This document shows, one piece after another, positions 52,433 to 64,000 of a stretch of 64,000 nucleotides of DNA. The first letter of the stretch is position 1; each line of letters opens with the position of its first letter. The translations under genes and the position numbers were made by a program. The stretch spans positions 7,421,501 through 7,485,500 of the forward strand of contig CM061096.1 in assembly GCA_030770545.1 (NCBI GenBank), in the 5' to 3' direction. Source of the stretch: Macropodus opercularis (Eukaryota > Chordata > Actinopteri > Anabantiformes > Osphronemidae). Under the pieces are notes generated by a model. The model did no database searches. It saw only the letters and a program-made list of their open reading frames with translations, and had not been told where the DNA came from.

Positions 52433-53089
52433 TCAAATACATTCCAACAGTCCAACCCATCTAAACACACTCATCTGTCCCAACAGACTTTCATTTTTCC
52501 CTTTTTCTCTCCTTTTTCTTCTTAACCCCACTTTTTGAAGGCTCATTTCTTTATCGGGCGGCTTCTATCTCCTCTGACCTCTCTGTGGCTCAGTGCTTTG
52601 TTTGTTATTCCATTGGTTGTGCAGACGCATTGTGCTTTTGTTTGTTTGTTCCTTTCTTTTGTTTGGTCTGACATGGATTAAAAACCTGTGGAAACTATGC
52701 GTCACATGGTTAGTTGTGTTTGTTTCTTCAAATATCTAATAGTGGCTTTGCAGGAGGACGTGCATTATACCACATTCTAATAGGGTTGTGACTTTTTAGG
52801 GTGATTTATAAAAACTCTGTCCCTAAAACTTTTTTGTCCTCTGTCCCTTCTCCTCGTCTTTGTCCCTACATGTTCCGCTTCCCTCCTCTCACCACATCCG
52901 GGTCTGAAACATCCTCTTCATGACTACATATTGACAAAGACACAGCTGGTCTGAGTCTGCATGTGGCCGCTGGCTCCAGCTTTATTCATGCCTCTCATCT
53001 GGTTAGGCAGCCGGGGCTCTAGAGCAGATGGCTTCAGTGTTCTATTGGACTCTGCCATTGGACCCTTTGTAATTGGTACTTGGAACCAA

Positions 53090-53230
53090 GTGCCTCATTA
53101 ATTATGCAAAAGGCTCTGTTTTAATGCATAATGAGCCCGTCTTAGTGAAGTGTAATACTAATCAAGTGAGTGCTTCCCTGCATTATGCATTAGAGACTTT
53201 GATTTATTTTAATTGCTGGCTTTTAATCGC
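53090..53230. promoter_or_regulatory. octamer/homeobox-like motif cluster, candidate enhancer
   Basis: TAATGCATAATG at 53122-53133 is repeated in inverted orientation as CATTATGCATTA at 53181-53192, centres 59 bp apart. A related CATTAATTATGCAAAA sits at 53096-53111. These resemble POU and homeodomain binding sites. The element is unique, AT-rich and non-coding. Confidence 0.35.
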
Positions 53231-56200
53231 ATGCTTTGGGTTCTGACTCTCAACAAACGTACGTGGGGGAGAACGAACGAGCGACGCGCCTCTGTTCCTT
53301 ATCAGCTATCCTTGTGGTGCCCTTGAGAAAATGCATGAGAGGCTGCGAGGATGTACGTTAGAAAACTGTGTTGAGTCAAAAGAAAAGTCGGAATCTGCTG
53401 TTTGTGTTGACACGTGACCCCATAATCTCTTTTCAAAGGTTGTATAACGCCAGTGAGATTCGCAGGTAAAATCTATTTAAAGTTTTCTACCTGTTTTGTG
53501 TCAAACTCACATTCAAGTACACACAAAACGAACGAAGTGGACTATGACAGAAACAAACCACCCACATTTCCTCTGCCACATGTTGCAAACAGTGAAAAAA
53601 AAGTTTTGAGAGAATGAAAAAAAAAAGCCTCAGATGTGAGCTTCCAGTAGGTGAAGATAATCAGCTCAAGTGTGAAAACACCTCCAGAAACCATAACCTG
53701 CTCCAGTGGAGCTGCTAAACGATCAGCTGAGACTACAGAGAAAAGCATCCAGCTCTGAATGTTAGTTCCTATCAGTGGTGTGTTATCGGCGGAGGCTGAG
53801 GGAAGCCAGGCTGACTGAGCTGCAGTTCATAACTACAGATGAAACACACCAGCGTTATCACAGTCACTGCTACGTGGAGGCTCCACAGACACGCAGCCGT
53901 AAGCAGCCTCGTATCATCGAACGCTCTGATGGTGGACACACAACAAGAATAAGAAGATATAATTAAATCTGGCGACGGCTTAGCGTCTGCTCTGAAACAT
54001 GGGTGTGATGTGTCTCAGCTTCCCCAAAGCCACAAAGCCTCTGCTTGAGGAAAGTGAACAGAAAAAAAGATCAAACGCACACAAAAGTCTAACCTGCCTT
54101 CAAATTCAACCCCGTCCCGAGTCTTGCATCGTTACCCACGGCCGTTTTCCTACACGATACATCTGCTGGTTGTCACAACAACCAGCCGTCTGGCTCGAAC
54201 ATGTGAGCTCGACATGGCGGCTGGTTTTGTTGGTATGTAAACGGTTGTCGCTGGTGGTTTGAGGGACTATGACCACGACGCAGAAACATTACACCCCGAG
54301 CTGCGGACCGACGCGACTGGAGTTACCGGCTCCGCGTTGGCCTCCTGAGGTCCAGCAGGTATTTCAGCTGTTAATCTATGGTAATGAGGAAGCTCCATCT
54401 GGGTGCAGTGTGCCTTACACATGTCCACGCATGGCGTGCCCTGCTCTCTGAGTGCTGGATGTTGCTGTGGCTTTATAATCACATCAGGACAACGTAACTG
54501 AACAGCGTGAGGTGTAGGGTGGCACATTCCCCTCAGGCTGCTTCTGTGGACTCACTTTGCTTCCGTCCCTTCTGCAGTATGTGAGCAGAAATGCATCGTT
54601 CTGCACGGTACAGTGGATTCAGTGCTTAATGCGGTTCGTTGTAGTATTTCGTAGTCGTTTTATTTAATGAGTGTCCTGTCCGGGTCTGAAATATCTAACT
54701 GTGATTAGATTAGATGATGAATTTCCGATCCTTTCAGACACCAAATAGCCATTAGGTCAACTTCTATTAGACACGAAACTGTCAACATAACTGTTTAATC
54801 CATCGTATCATGTTAACACATCGACGTAACAATCTACTGTAACATTATTCGGGTGCGACCCCCACTAGAAGGTTCTCTTGTGTGTGTCTGTGTGGCAGGT
54901 GATGGAGGATGTCGATAGATCCGTTGGAGCGTGACCTTGTTCAGGTGCATTTAACTGTAGCTTGTCCATCATCTCTGTGGGTCACAGTGAAGTGGCTTCA
55001 TGTCGTTTCCTTGGGCTGAGGCTTCGTTATATGGTTATTTCTTTAACAAAGTATTTTATGCCTCATTTCCATTTTGTATGTTTACTAAAGGTCATTTGTA
55101 GTTTGCTGCACCCATTCAGTTCCTCTAATTTATGCATCATCATTTACATGAAAATACAAAGATGGAAACCCCAGCTTCTGTCTGCAGCTGTTCTGCTCCA
55201 GTTCCCTCTGACTCCGCAGGCAGTGACTCATCATTGTCTGCTGTGATTCTCATTCACAATCAGATACACGCATGATTACAGCTGTGCATCAGGTATGACC
55301 GTGTCTTCATTGTGCAGAAATCAAACTTTCTTGGACTCGCTGACAAAGATGTTGTGATCACGTAATCAAAAACTGTCCTTCTTCTTCCTTCTCTTCTTCC
55401 CCCGGGTGGGCTGTCAATTTCACCTGGTCTTTGACTTCATAATAACAAGGTTTTGTCATTCTTAGCCAGATGAAGCACAAAAATGTCTAATGATGATTAC
55501 TGTAATTGCTGCTCAATTTGTCTGCTTCCACCTCCTCTATCACATCCCCCCCCGTTCCTCAATAATCTGCCATCAACAGACTTTCCCTGAGTTTTCTCGT
55601 GTGTTTATCCAGAACGGTGTGTTATTGGTTTCCATGGTGATTTTCTAAGATAAACATCAAGTATGTGATAGGAGTGTTGCTTATTGATCTAAGAAATCTC
55701 GGGATTGCTCACATAATGTGTCCACATTTGGCCTTTGGCCCCGTCTCAGTGACTAAACAGCAGACTGCGGCTTTGACTGTGGTTTAACTGAGGAGACTGT
55801 GGCTCATCCCATCGTGCTTCCACCCCCTCGGTTCACAGTCTTGCCCTAACTCAGACTTCGCTTGCTGTAAATGAAACAGTCCCAGTGTGCACGGACGGCG
55901 ATGACACACGACTCTTTCTGCAGATGCATACGAGACTTTGATCTTTGAGTCTTCACAGTTCGGCTTGAAAGATTAGCGCAGTCTTTTCACATATTTCCAG
56001 TTGTGTCTGTTTCCAACTCAGCACTGTGAACATAGCTCAGCCCTCACATTAATTGAATGCTCTTCTTATGCACCTAGAGAAGCCCCGGGTTTTCCTGACA
56101 GGCCGCTCTCTCCGTGTGGCTTCTCACGCCGTCGTAGCGCGTTTTCAGCACTTTGTGATCAGAGCGGCGCTCGTCACCACTCTGCGGCGGGATGGTGCGG

Positions 56201-59200
56201 TTTCAGCCTGCAGACAGCTCTTGTCATGTGATTTCCAGTCCTGTCTGGCGGAGGCAGCGTGGGCGTTAGCAAAGAGAAGGGTGCCACGGAGTTAAGTCAT
56301 GCAACCCGTGGTCTGGGCTTCGTTAAATTGGCTGCCGCAGCTGAACTTTTTTCACACTTCGGTGCCAAACTCATGCCTGACCTCCTCTCCCACGGACGAG
56401 CCCTCTTTCTATACCTTACACTCTGATGGTGGGGAAACACGACCTTTAGTGTAATTACCCTGACTGCACCTCCCTCATTAGTCTCCTGTGGTGAAGCCTA
56501 TAAACAGTATTCGCCGTGGATCTTGCCCACGCGTAACCCAACTACACATCTCGCAGCTATTAGCCAGACCCGCTGCCATACCGTTACGAGCACAGGTTAG
56601 CAAAGAAGGAAAGAAATGCTTTCACATCACATTCAGAGCAGGCAGTGAAACCTGATTTTATTATAACAACCCTGGCAGCAAAATAAGCACTTTTTCTTTT
56701 TCTACCACCAGAATGACCACATTCTGATCTCAGCTCACTGAAAATCTCACAAACCTACACTGATATTGTTTGGAAGCCTCTGTGTCACCACTGCTGGGAG
56801 ACTTTTCTGTCTGTGTTCAATTTGTGACGTTGATGTATGGTTTGTTTTCTCAGATCCCACAGCAGCTCGAGCAGGGTTAGTCAGTCTTCTTGAACCCTGG
56901 CTTCGTTCAAAGCCTCTTCAGGTTCACTACGTACCTCATCTTCAACGCTTTACACTAACTGCAACATTAAACCCATTAATATAAATGAATGAGCATGTTC
57001 AAGGTTTTAGGTACATTGATTCAACAATGGAGTATTAAAGCCATTGCCGGTAAGTGGGTCCAGCGTTTTGCTGTGCGCTGTGAAAAATCTAATGTAATTA
57101 TGATCAGAATAATGCCTGGTATTGACCAGTGGGAGAGGCCACGCGGTGCAGGGGTGGGGCTGCTCTGGGGATGACCCCTGCCCACTTGATTGATTGGGTG
57201 TGTCTGAGCCATTCCAGCCCAAATGACTCAGGCGCGTGTGTCGGGCTGCATCCAGGCTACATTCGCGTTATTAACTTACCCAGGAAGAGGGCACCGTAAA
57301 TAGCCTGCAGTGGAGTCTCACTGGGGGACACTGCAGAAATAAAGAGGGGAGAGGCAGCCCCACTAAACTCAATTTGTAATTTGATCCTGGGTGCTGCCAT
57401 CGATTGAGACCAACCTGCAGCGGGGCGGTGGATTAAAGCAAACCAACTCATCATCCTCGCTCCACCGCTGCCCCACTGAGCTCGCTGCGCATTATGTCTC
57501 CCTTTCTGCCCTTTCTGCCACACAGATACGTACTCGTAAGTTTGAATGCCCGGTAGAAGATACGTCAGTGGTCTGGAGCAACCACAAGGCTGAAATATGC
57601 AGGAGGTGCCAAATGTCATGGCGGACATCCAAAGTAAACACTTTTTAAATCGATATTCTGTGGTATAGAAAAGTATGTGAGGGATCAGTGCACTGGCATA
57701 AACACAAAGTTTTCCTCTGAGGGACGTCAGCAGCCAGTTTTAGTTTGCAGTAAGTAGGTATTCGTCACTTCTACTGTCGACCCCACACAGCAAGTCTGAA
57801 TGGAAATTCAATTGTGCTTCTTAGTGGAAATGCTTCCTACTGAAGGATAGTCTCCTTGAAATGGATTCACTGTGGCATATGTGCTTGAATGTTTACAACA
57901 GTCCATGTTCATTTGAGTTGGAATGGAGGCCTTGGTAACTGGTGGATTGGTTTTAATAAACATTTCATGGCCTGGCTTTGCACAGAGCTTTCCTTCAGTG
58001 CTACAGTCAGTGTAGAAACGATAGTGGAGCTCTCTGTGAACAGCAGACCATTGTTTCTCCGGAACCCACAGGACTGAGGTTAAGTGTGTTCTAGCCAGGA
58101 TGCTCCCTGTTCTCCTCCCTCTTATCTTATCTGAGCTCAGTACCTGAGAGCTGATACAGTACCTGTGCTAAGTACCTGCTGTCAGCCAGCACCAGGCAGC
58201 AGGTTTGCATCAGCCGTGGATAAAGATCTTCAGCTCTGCTCCCATCTACACCTTCTGCTTCTCCACATGCGGACATATTTCAGTGCAGTGTGGGAGGCGT
58301 GTTTGATGGATGCTTCCATCTTTGTACGGACAACTTCCTGTGAAATAAACGTGTTTCTCTGCTCGCGGTACGACAGCATTCAGACGCCGTTTGTGACAAA
58401 GCGAAGGAACGTGACCTACAGCTCAAGCACACTTTAGTTGAACTGTTTGCCACGAGGACCAATGAAAGGCTTTTGCTTTTACATGTTCTGCCATGGATGT
58501 GAGGGCGAGAGGCAAAGGTAACATGCACAGTGCTTTTCTTTAATGTCCCAAATTCCCCTACAAAAACTTTATTGGTTGCCTGTTTGCTTGCTAAAACCTA
58601 TATAATGCTTGAATTGCGGTGCCTTTTTTGTTATGGCTTCATTTAACCAGCTACTTTTATTTCAAGTGAGCCAAAACGTTCCAGGGATTCATTCCTCATG
58701 AATTCTGTGTGTACGTCAGGGTTAATATTTCATTAGCTGGCTTTGTTTTAAAGGTGATACGTTATTGTCTGACCCAGTGGATGGTAGCTTTCACAGACCC
58801 CACACAAAGTCCTTCATCCTGTGTCCTTTGGTACTGAATGCTCAACCGCTGTGGTGAGATTTTCTGTAATACGCTTCGTTCCCTCCCTTGTGATCTCGCT
58901 TTTCTGTGTCTCCTCGCACACTTTCTGGAGCAGTACGGTACAACTCTAAGGTTTTTATCGTTTCCATGTGTTTCATGCCCGGCTGGGGACTGGGAGGGAA
59001 ATAATTGATCCCTAAAGAAACAGCCTGCTCCATTTCTCTGCATCCATTTAGCCAATCACCACCCCGCTGCTCCCACCCACTCTCATGTTAGTTAGTCTCA
59101 GCAGAGCTTCAGTAATATCGCCAGGAATGCTTGTAAGCGCAGACAAACACCGTCTATCCCTTCATGTCTTCATCTCTCACGTCAGCTCAGGCACCTCATA

Positions 59201-60659
59201 GACTAACGGGAAAAAGTCCCACTTTGTGGAGGAACACTTGGTCCTAATCACGCTGTCATACAAGCAAAATGATTTGTGACCAATTATTGTTATATATTAG
59301 GTTCCAGCAACTTGTCCAAGATGTTGCTACAGTAATCTTAACTCTGCAGGCACTGCACAGGATGCAGCACTGTAGGTCTCTCACACAGCTCTGACAATAT
59401 TTATGGAGAAAGGCCAAAGAGTTAATGAATCCCTGCATGATGTAACGCTGACCTTTGACCTTGGCGATTATGTCGTTTTTACAAGCGACAGGAATTAGCT
59501 TGCTGATTTCAAAGTTTGCGTTTCATCTTTGGAAGTAATGTGGTAAATCTGCAATTTCTGCTGATGTTTGAAAAAGGTCTTCAGAGGGTTTGCTTCAACT
59601 TTTGAACACACACCGTTTCTACCAGACATTTCTTCCTGTGCACCACTGTTTTATTCCCATTCTTTCTATTTTGATTTATGCACCAGCTAATCCGTCACAA
59701 TCACAAGCTGGGAAAGATGTTTTCAGCACCATTTCACGCTGTCAAGGCCAGGGGTAGTGATTTAAGGCATGGAAGATGTGCTGCTGCTGTGAAGGGAAGA
59801 GGAGGCCCGAGCCGTGCCCGGTCCACTCTGACATGGTTCAGTGGAGAATCTGAAGGCCCTGGAGGAAGTGGAAGGATTTTCTTGGTTTGCAAGGTTTATT
59901 TGTCTTCGTGTTGAGGATGGAGTGGAGCTAGTTTTTTGGGTTTCAATTGAAGGTGATGGATCAAACATCTTGAAAAATAAACACACAATCATAGACGCAC
60001 AGTTTGTCATCCTCTTTATTGAGAGTAACGCACTCCATCAGTTGTAGACATGTGAGCAAGAACACGCACACACACACACTCACTCAGCTCTACTGCTGCT
60101 CTACAGCAACACCACAGCTCCCCTGACACTAACTACACTGTAAACAAACACTAGATAAAGCTCGGGTCAACGTCAGACTTCACTTTCCTCTAATGAGCTT
60201 GGCCAAAGGTAATGGATTGCTCATTACTGCAACTTCACTGGGCCTTGCCTGAATTCGTTTTAAAGGAAAGACTTAACTTCAGCCACATCTGGTTGTCAGC
60301 TTCAGTAGAAGTTCACGTCCCTGTTCTTAAGGCGACTGAGGCTGTAAGTGAGGGAATTACCGAGCTGTTAAGGCGGTCGGACCTTCGTGAATGAAATCTT
60401 GCCAAAGAAAGCAAGAGTGTAATGTAAAAGCGGCTCAGTTCCACGATTTTTAATCACATGAGATGATAAATGATGTGATGAGACTTCAGAAGATAAGATA
60501 TAAAAAAACAGTGATTACTGTATGTGACTAGTGAGATGTGAGATGAAACATGAAATAAGACATTTGACCTGGTGACAGAAGATAAAGTCGTGTCTTGAGA
60601 TTTGATGGAGGGCAGAGACGACAGAGGGTGAAACAAAGACATGTTCAAGGTACAGGATT

Positions 60660-60705
60660 TAAATGACTTTATTACTCCCACAGGGAAACTGCTTGGATGC
60701 AGGGA
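60660..60705 (-). mobile_element. short LINE 3'-tail-like fragment
   Basis: The plus strand reads GACTTTATTACTCCCACAGGGAAACTGC. Its reverse complement (TTTCCCTGTGGGAGTAATAAAG) resembles the 3' end of common teleost LINEs. A GATAA/GATGA-rich stretch lies nearby at 60460-60500. Decayed; the family is recalled only. Confidence 0.4.
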
Positions 60706-62393
60706 ATCAAAAACCTGAAAGCTCAAATGTAGCCGCTGCTCCTAGTTCATGTTTGATAGTCTCAGTTAAACAGCCGAGATAATCTTCTAGAGTAGACTCG
60801 AACAACTCTTGAACTTATTATTGTACGTATTATGGCAAACTGATTATTGCAAAAAGGAAAAATGATGATGATCTCTAGAGCAACTGTACGTATGTCATTT
60901 AAAATGGTTGAAGAAATAGTTTCCGGGATTGCATTAAACTGTACAACTGCACCTGATTAAGTGATGAACCATTGTATATGTGAGGATTGAAGGACTTGCT
61001 GATTGGAAAGCAACCTAATATGATCCACCCTGGTCGAGTTTGTGGTGGTGATTTAGCTTCCTTCCCTTATGTCATTCTGCTCGGCCACAGTGAAGCTGCT
61101 GTGATGACTGGTGGATGGGAACAAACTCGCATGTGGATCGCTCTGTTTACATTGATAGGAAAAACACTGGATATTATTAGCGTGGCTTCGTCCTCCAGCC
61201 GTTTTTAGAGGCAGGGGCCGGACGACTCTGTCAGTCAGCCAACGCCAGAGCAATGAGACATTCCTCGCTGTGATCCCGTTGGCCTCCGCGGCCTGTGATC
61301 TACCACCTGTTTAGTAATGATGGATACGATGCAGGCGAAGGCACAGAGTAAACTACGTTGAGGAAACGCTGTGTGTGTGCGTGCGAGCCGAGTGGACATG
61401 TGCCCATTTGTTAAGCGCCGTGAATACAGCAGACAACCTGGCTATGCGGGTCTGTTCTGAATAGTTGTCAGGTGTTAGACATTACAGTCCCCAAGCCCCC
61501 CTCCGTGCCACGCATGTCACATGGTTTATAACACTCTCTGACACGCACTCGCCTCGTTCTCTGGAGCGCGGGAGAAAGAGCCCATGGCCACTACCCTTCC
61601 TTTCTCCTCCAAACCGAGGTCATCGCGGCTGACACCTGCCCAGGAAGTACTTAAAACAATTAGACCTCTCTGGAAAGCTCGAAAAACGTCGCCTGCCAAG
61701 TAAAGAAGAAGAGATATAAAAGCAAAGTTCCTCTTCTTGGATTAAAACCCCTAAATTAAATCAAGTGTGCCATCAGTGTGCGCAGGGCCCCTAATGGCAG
61801 GCTTATCATTCTTTTCTTCTATTAATTCCCTCTCCCTGCTCAAGCCATCTCCCACTGCAACAGCCTCTCTGACTCATCTGCTGCAGGAGAGGAGGAACGA
61901 GAAAAAGTAGCCGAGAGTGGAGGAGTGGGGGTGGGCACAGCGCCTGCCTGAGGGAAAGTGAGTCACGACGCACCGCAGGACCAATTCATCACAGTGTGGC
62001 ACTGGCTCTGCTTGCACCTTGGCACTGTCCATCACAGCCAACCTGGCCAGTGGTGAAAATCAGGCGCTTTTATCTTTGGGGGGTTTTATTATTTGTGGCT
62101 CTGAGCTCCTCTGCCCGTGGTCCCGCTGTTCAGCATCAAAGGCGAGCGGCTAGAGCTCGGACAGCCGATGGGTTAAGTCAGCACGCTGCTCCTCGACGTA
62201 TTCTTCCTCACCGAACTAGGCTTATCAGTGTCATTTACTGCCCACGCGCCACATTTACTTCTTTCATACAGTTGGCTTTAAAGGTCAGCTACTGTACGGC
62301 TCTTGTGCAACACGTCTTTCAAAAGCAGCGAGGTCTTTGACTAGAGACGGAGAAGGAACAGAAAATCCTATCAGCGTATTTCTTTGGCAGGAA

Positions 62394-62433
62394 TCTACAT
62401 TTACTGCATCGGCGTAGATGCGGTAAATGTAGA
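62394..62433. repeat. inverted repeat / stem-loop
   Basis: TCTACATTTAC and GTAAATGTAGA form 11 perfect pairs. A T-G wobble follows, then GCATC/GATGC pair around a 6-nt GGCGTA loop. That gives a 17-bp stem in 40 bp. It is too short for a typical pre-miRNA. Confidence 0.8.
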
Positions 62434-64000
62434 CGCTGGATGTGAACGCACTGGATGTGGTATAGAAAACATATGGGAAATATCGAACCTGTGGCTCGCA
62501 GCATCTTCCATTACTCACCCACTGAGGGTCGTTGGCTGCCTTTAAAGACACATGTGAAACAGTCGCAGCTGTTCTAAATCACCTCTCATAACGTCTTAAA
62601 CTCACTGAAAGTCAGATGCTGAAGAACAGATAGCGTTTAGCAGCGAAACGCTGATGGCTCCTTGTACGGTATCTGTGCATCGCTGTGCACTGTGGGTAAT
62701 TCTGTGTGTGTTACTCATTAGTTAGTGAAACCACATCTGTGTTTCCATCTAAACAGTCTTCTTGTCGTGGATTAGGATCAACGCTGCAGTGGCACCGATT
62801 TGTTTCCCACGAGGAAGGCTGGGAAAACGTGCGTGTTTTTTCTTTAGTTTTCTCTCTTTCCTGAGTTGGACTGTGCTGAAAGAGAAACATTTCAAATGGT
62901 AAATCCTCAGTCTGAGTGGTAGACACTGTCTTTTGGGAAGATAAATGGCTGAGACTTGTTGATTCAATCTCACCTTTCTTTCCTCTTCACCTGACGTTGG
63001 CTTTTTTATTTATCCAGATCACATGTTGAACATATGATGTTACCTACACATATTGGTTTTCTGTCGTCTGAGAAGAAGCTGTCACGGTCAATATACTCAG
63101 CTTATATCACATATGAATAATGCAGCGTGTTTCCATCAGCACCTCCTGGTTGACTTTGCCAAGTGAATGAAATCAGGACTAGATTTAAAGTCTTTTATTA
63201 ATGTTCTTGCGTAATGGCTTTGTCATGGTCAAGCTAAAATATGTGGGCCAGTGCTTCATCCAAAGTTCAGTCTCAACACCGAAGTTTTTCATCAGTCCAC
63301 CCACGACACACATCGGCTCTCGCATTCCTCTCTAAACCAAGAAGCCCTCAGGCAATTTCATCCCTCTGCGTAGAAAATCGTGGCCGGACTTCAGACGTTT
63401 TTAGGGAGCCTCCACGGCGAATCGTGGCCCTCAAAGATTTCATTTACAGCTGTTGAATCACCCCTCTGTCTCGCTTGTTTTCTCCATCGTCCCTCTTCCG
63501 CCATTGCCCACACCATCACCGTAGATGACAGGGCCGCGTAACCAAGGCCACTGTGTTACTCACTCCTCTTTGTTTTTGCTCCAGGGCGCTCGTACTGTGT
63601 TGCCTCGAGCCGCCTCTCCCCTCGCTCTGAACCCAACCGCCCCGAGCACCACATCCTCTTCCTCACCCCCATCATCTGTCTCCTCAAAGCTGGTGTCTGG
63701 TCCACCTTCCTCACTTTAATCTCATGAAAGCAGATCTCTGATTTAGTGAGTGAGAGGGCTTTTAAGTGGATGGTATTGAGGCTGGTATAGAGTATGTACG
63801 ATGAGTGAGAGGCAGGGGGCAGAGTGATGCAGATGGTTCCTGTAATGCCTTCTGCCCCTCCACCCACAGCCTCCATCCACATCAGCCACTAATAAGATAT
63901 ACGGACACCCCGTAGTCGGGTTATGATTTTGTGGTGAGAATGAGAACCGTAAGAGAATAGGAGGCGAGCAGGAGGCGAGCAGGAGGCCATCGGAGCGGAG
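62434..64000. other. upstream DNA at the window edge, no supported gene
   Basis: Unique-looking sequence. A C/T-rich stretch with an acceptor-like TTTGCTCCAG and a Ser/Pro-rich frame lies at 63585-63719 (see findings). A short tandem repeat of GGAGGCGAGCA lies at 63960-63987. Confidence 0.5.

Larger units (their letters stand above)
52433..62393. other. upstream DNA, no supported gene
   Basis: Mostly unique sequence. It includes the inverted ATGCAT-type motif pair near 53.1 kb, a short (CA)n tract at 60065-60079 and a LINE-tail-like fragment near 60660. Open frames such as 56053-56295 and 59762-60010 have no recognisable domains. Confidence 0.55.

Noticed and set aside
47820..52525. Identical start of two frames (47820 and 52331) as a possible conserved small protein
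   Set aside because: The identity comes from the DNA-level duplication; the frames diverge where the duplication ends.
1..64000. tRNA, rRNA, CRISPR arrays, bacterial-type operons, viral genes
   Set aside because: A visual search for tRNA B-box motifs, regular spacer arrays and polymerase/integrase motifs gave nothing convincing. Hits such as CTGTTCGAGGGCAC at 35032 belong to the dispersed repeat.

Overview
The window looks like nuclear DNA from a ray-finned fish, probably a compact percomorph-type genome. The evidence is a spliced vertebrate gene with GT-AG introns, many (CA)n/(TG)n and poly-purine/pyrimidine microsatellites, short decayed fish-type repeats, and almost no long open frames. 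There are no operons, ribosome binding sites, CRISPR arrays or phage genes. Most of the 64 kb is non-coding.

One gene can be supported: a neurexophilin on the minus strand. Neurexophilins are secreted, glycosylated ligands of alpha-neurexins. Coding exon A (37928 to 37872) encodes the signal peptide and ends at a good splice donor. Coding exon B (25943 to 25170) carries the propeptide, a furin-type site and the whole conserved neurexophilin domain. The intron between them is about 11.9 kb. The joined protein is 276 residues, close to the 271 of human NXPH1. A CpG-dense block (37441 to about 38100) surrounds exon A and probably marks the promoter region. Candidate polyadenylation signals lie near 24.4 kb. 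Compared with human sequences as I remember them, the protein is nearest NXPH1, but it has some NXPH2-like and NXPH3-like residues, so the paralogue is left open.

Layout: 1-24416 is downstream intergenic DNA with microsatellites, one LINE-tail-like fragment and AT-rich stretches. 24417-25169 is the probable 3' UTR. 25170-37928 is the gene. Its intron holds two diverged copies of one dispersed repeat (33430 and 34981) and an AT-rich block that resembles a conserved non-coding element (35820-36300). 37929-64000 is upstream DNA. It contains a 98.6%-identical ~300-bp direct duplication (47609 and 52120), a pair of inverted 12-bp homeobox/POU-like motifs (53122 and 53181), a 17-bp-stem hairpin (62394) and another LINE-tail-like fragment (60660).

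I found no previously undescribed molecular system. The best leads are the near-identical duplication, the paralogue identity of the neurexophilin, and the possible regulatory elements around it.
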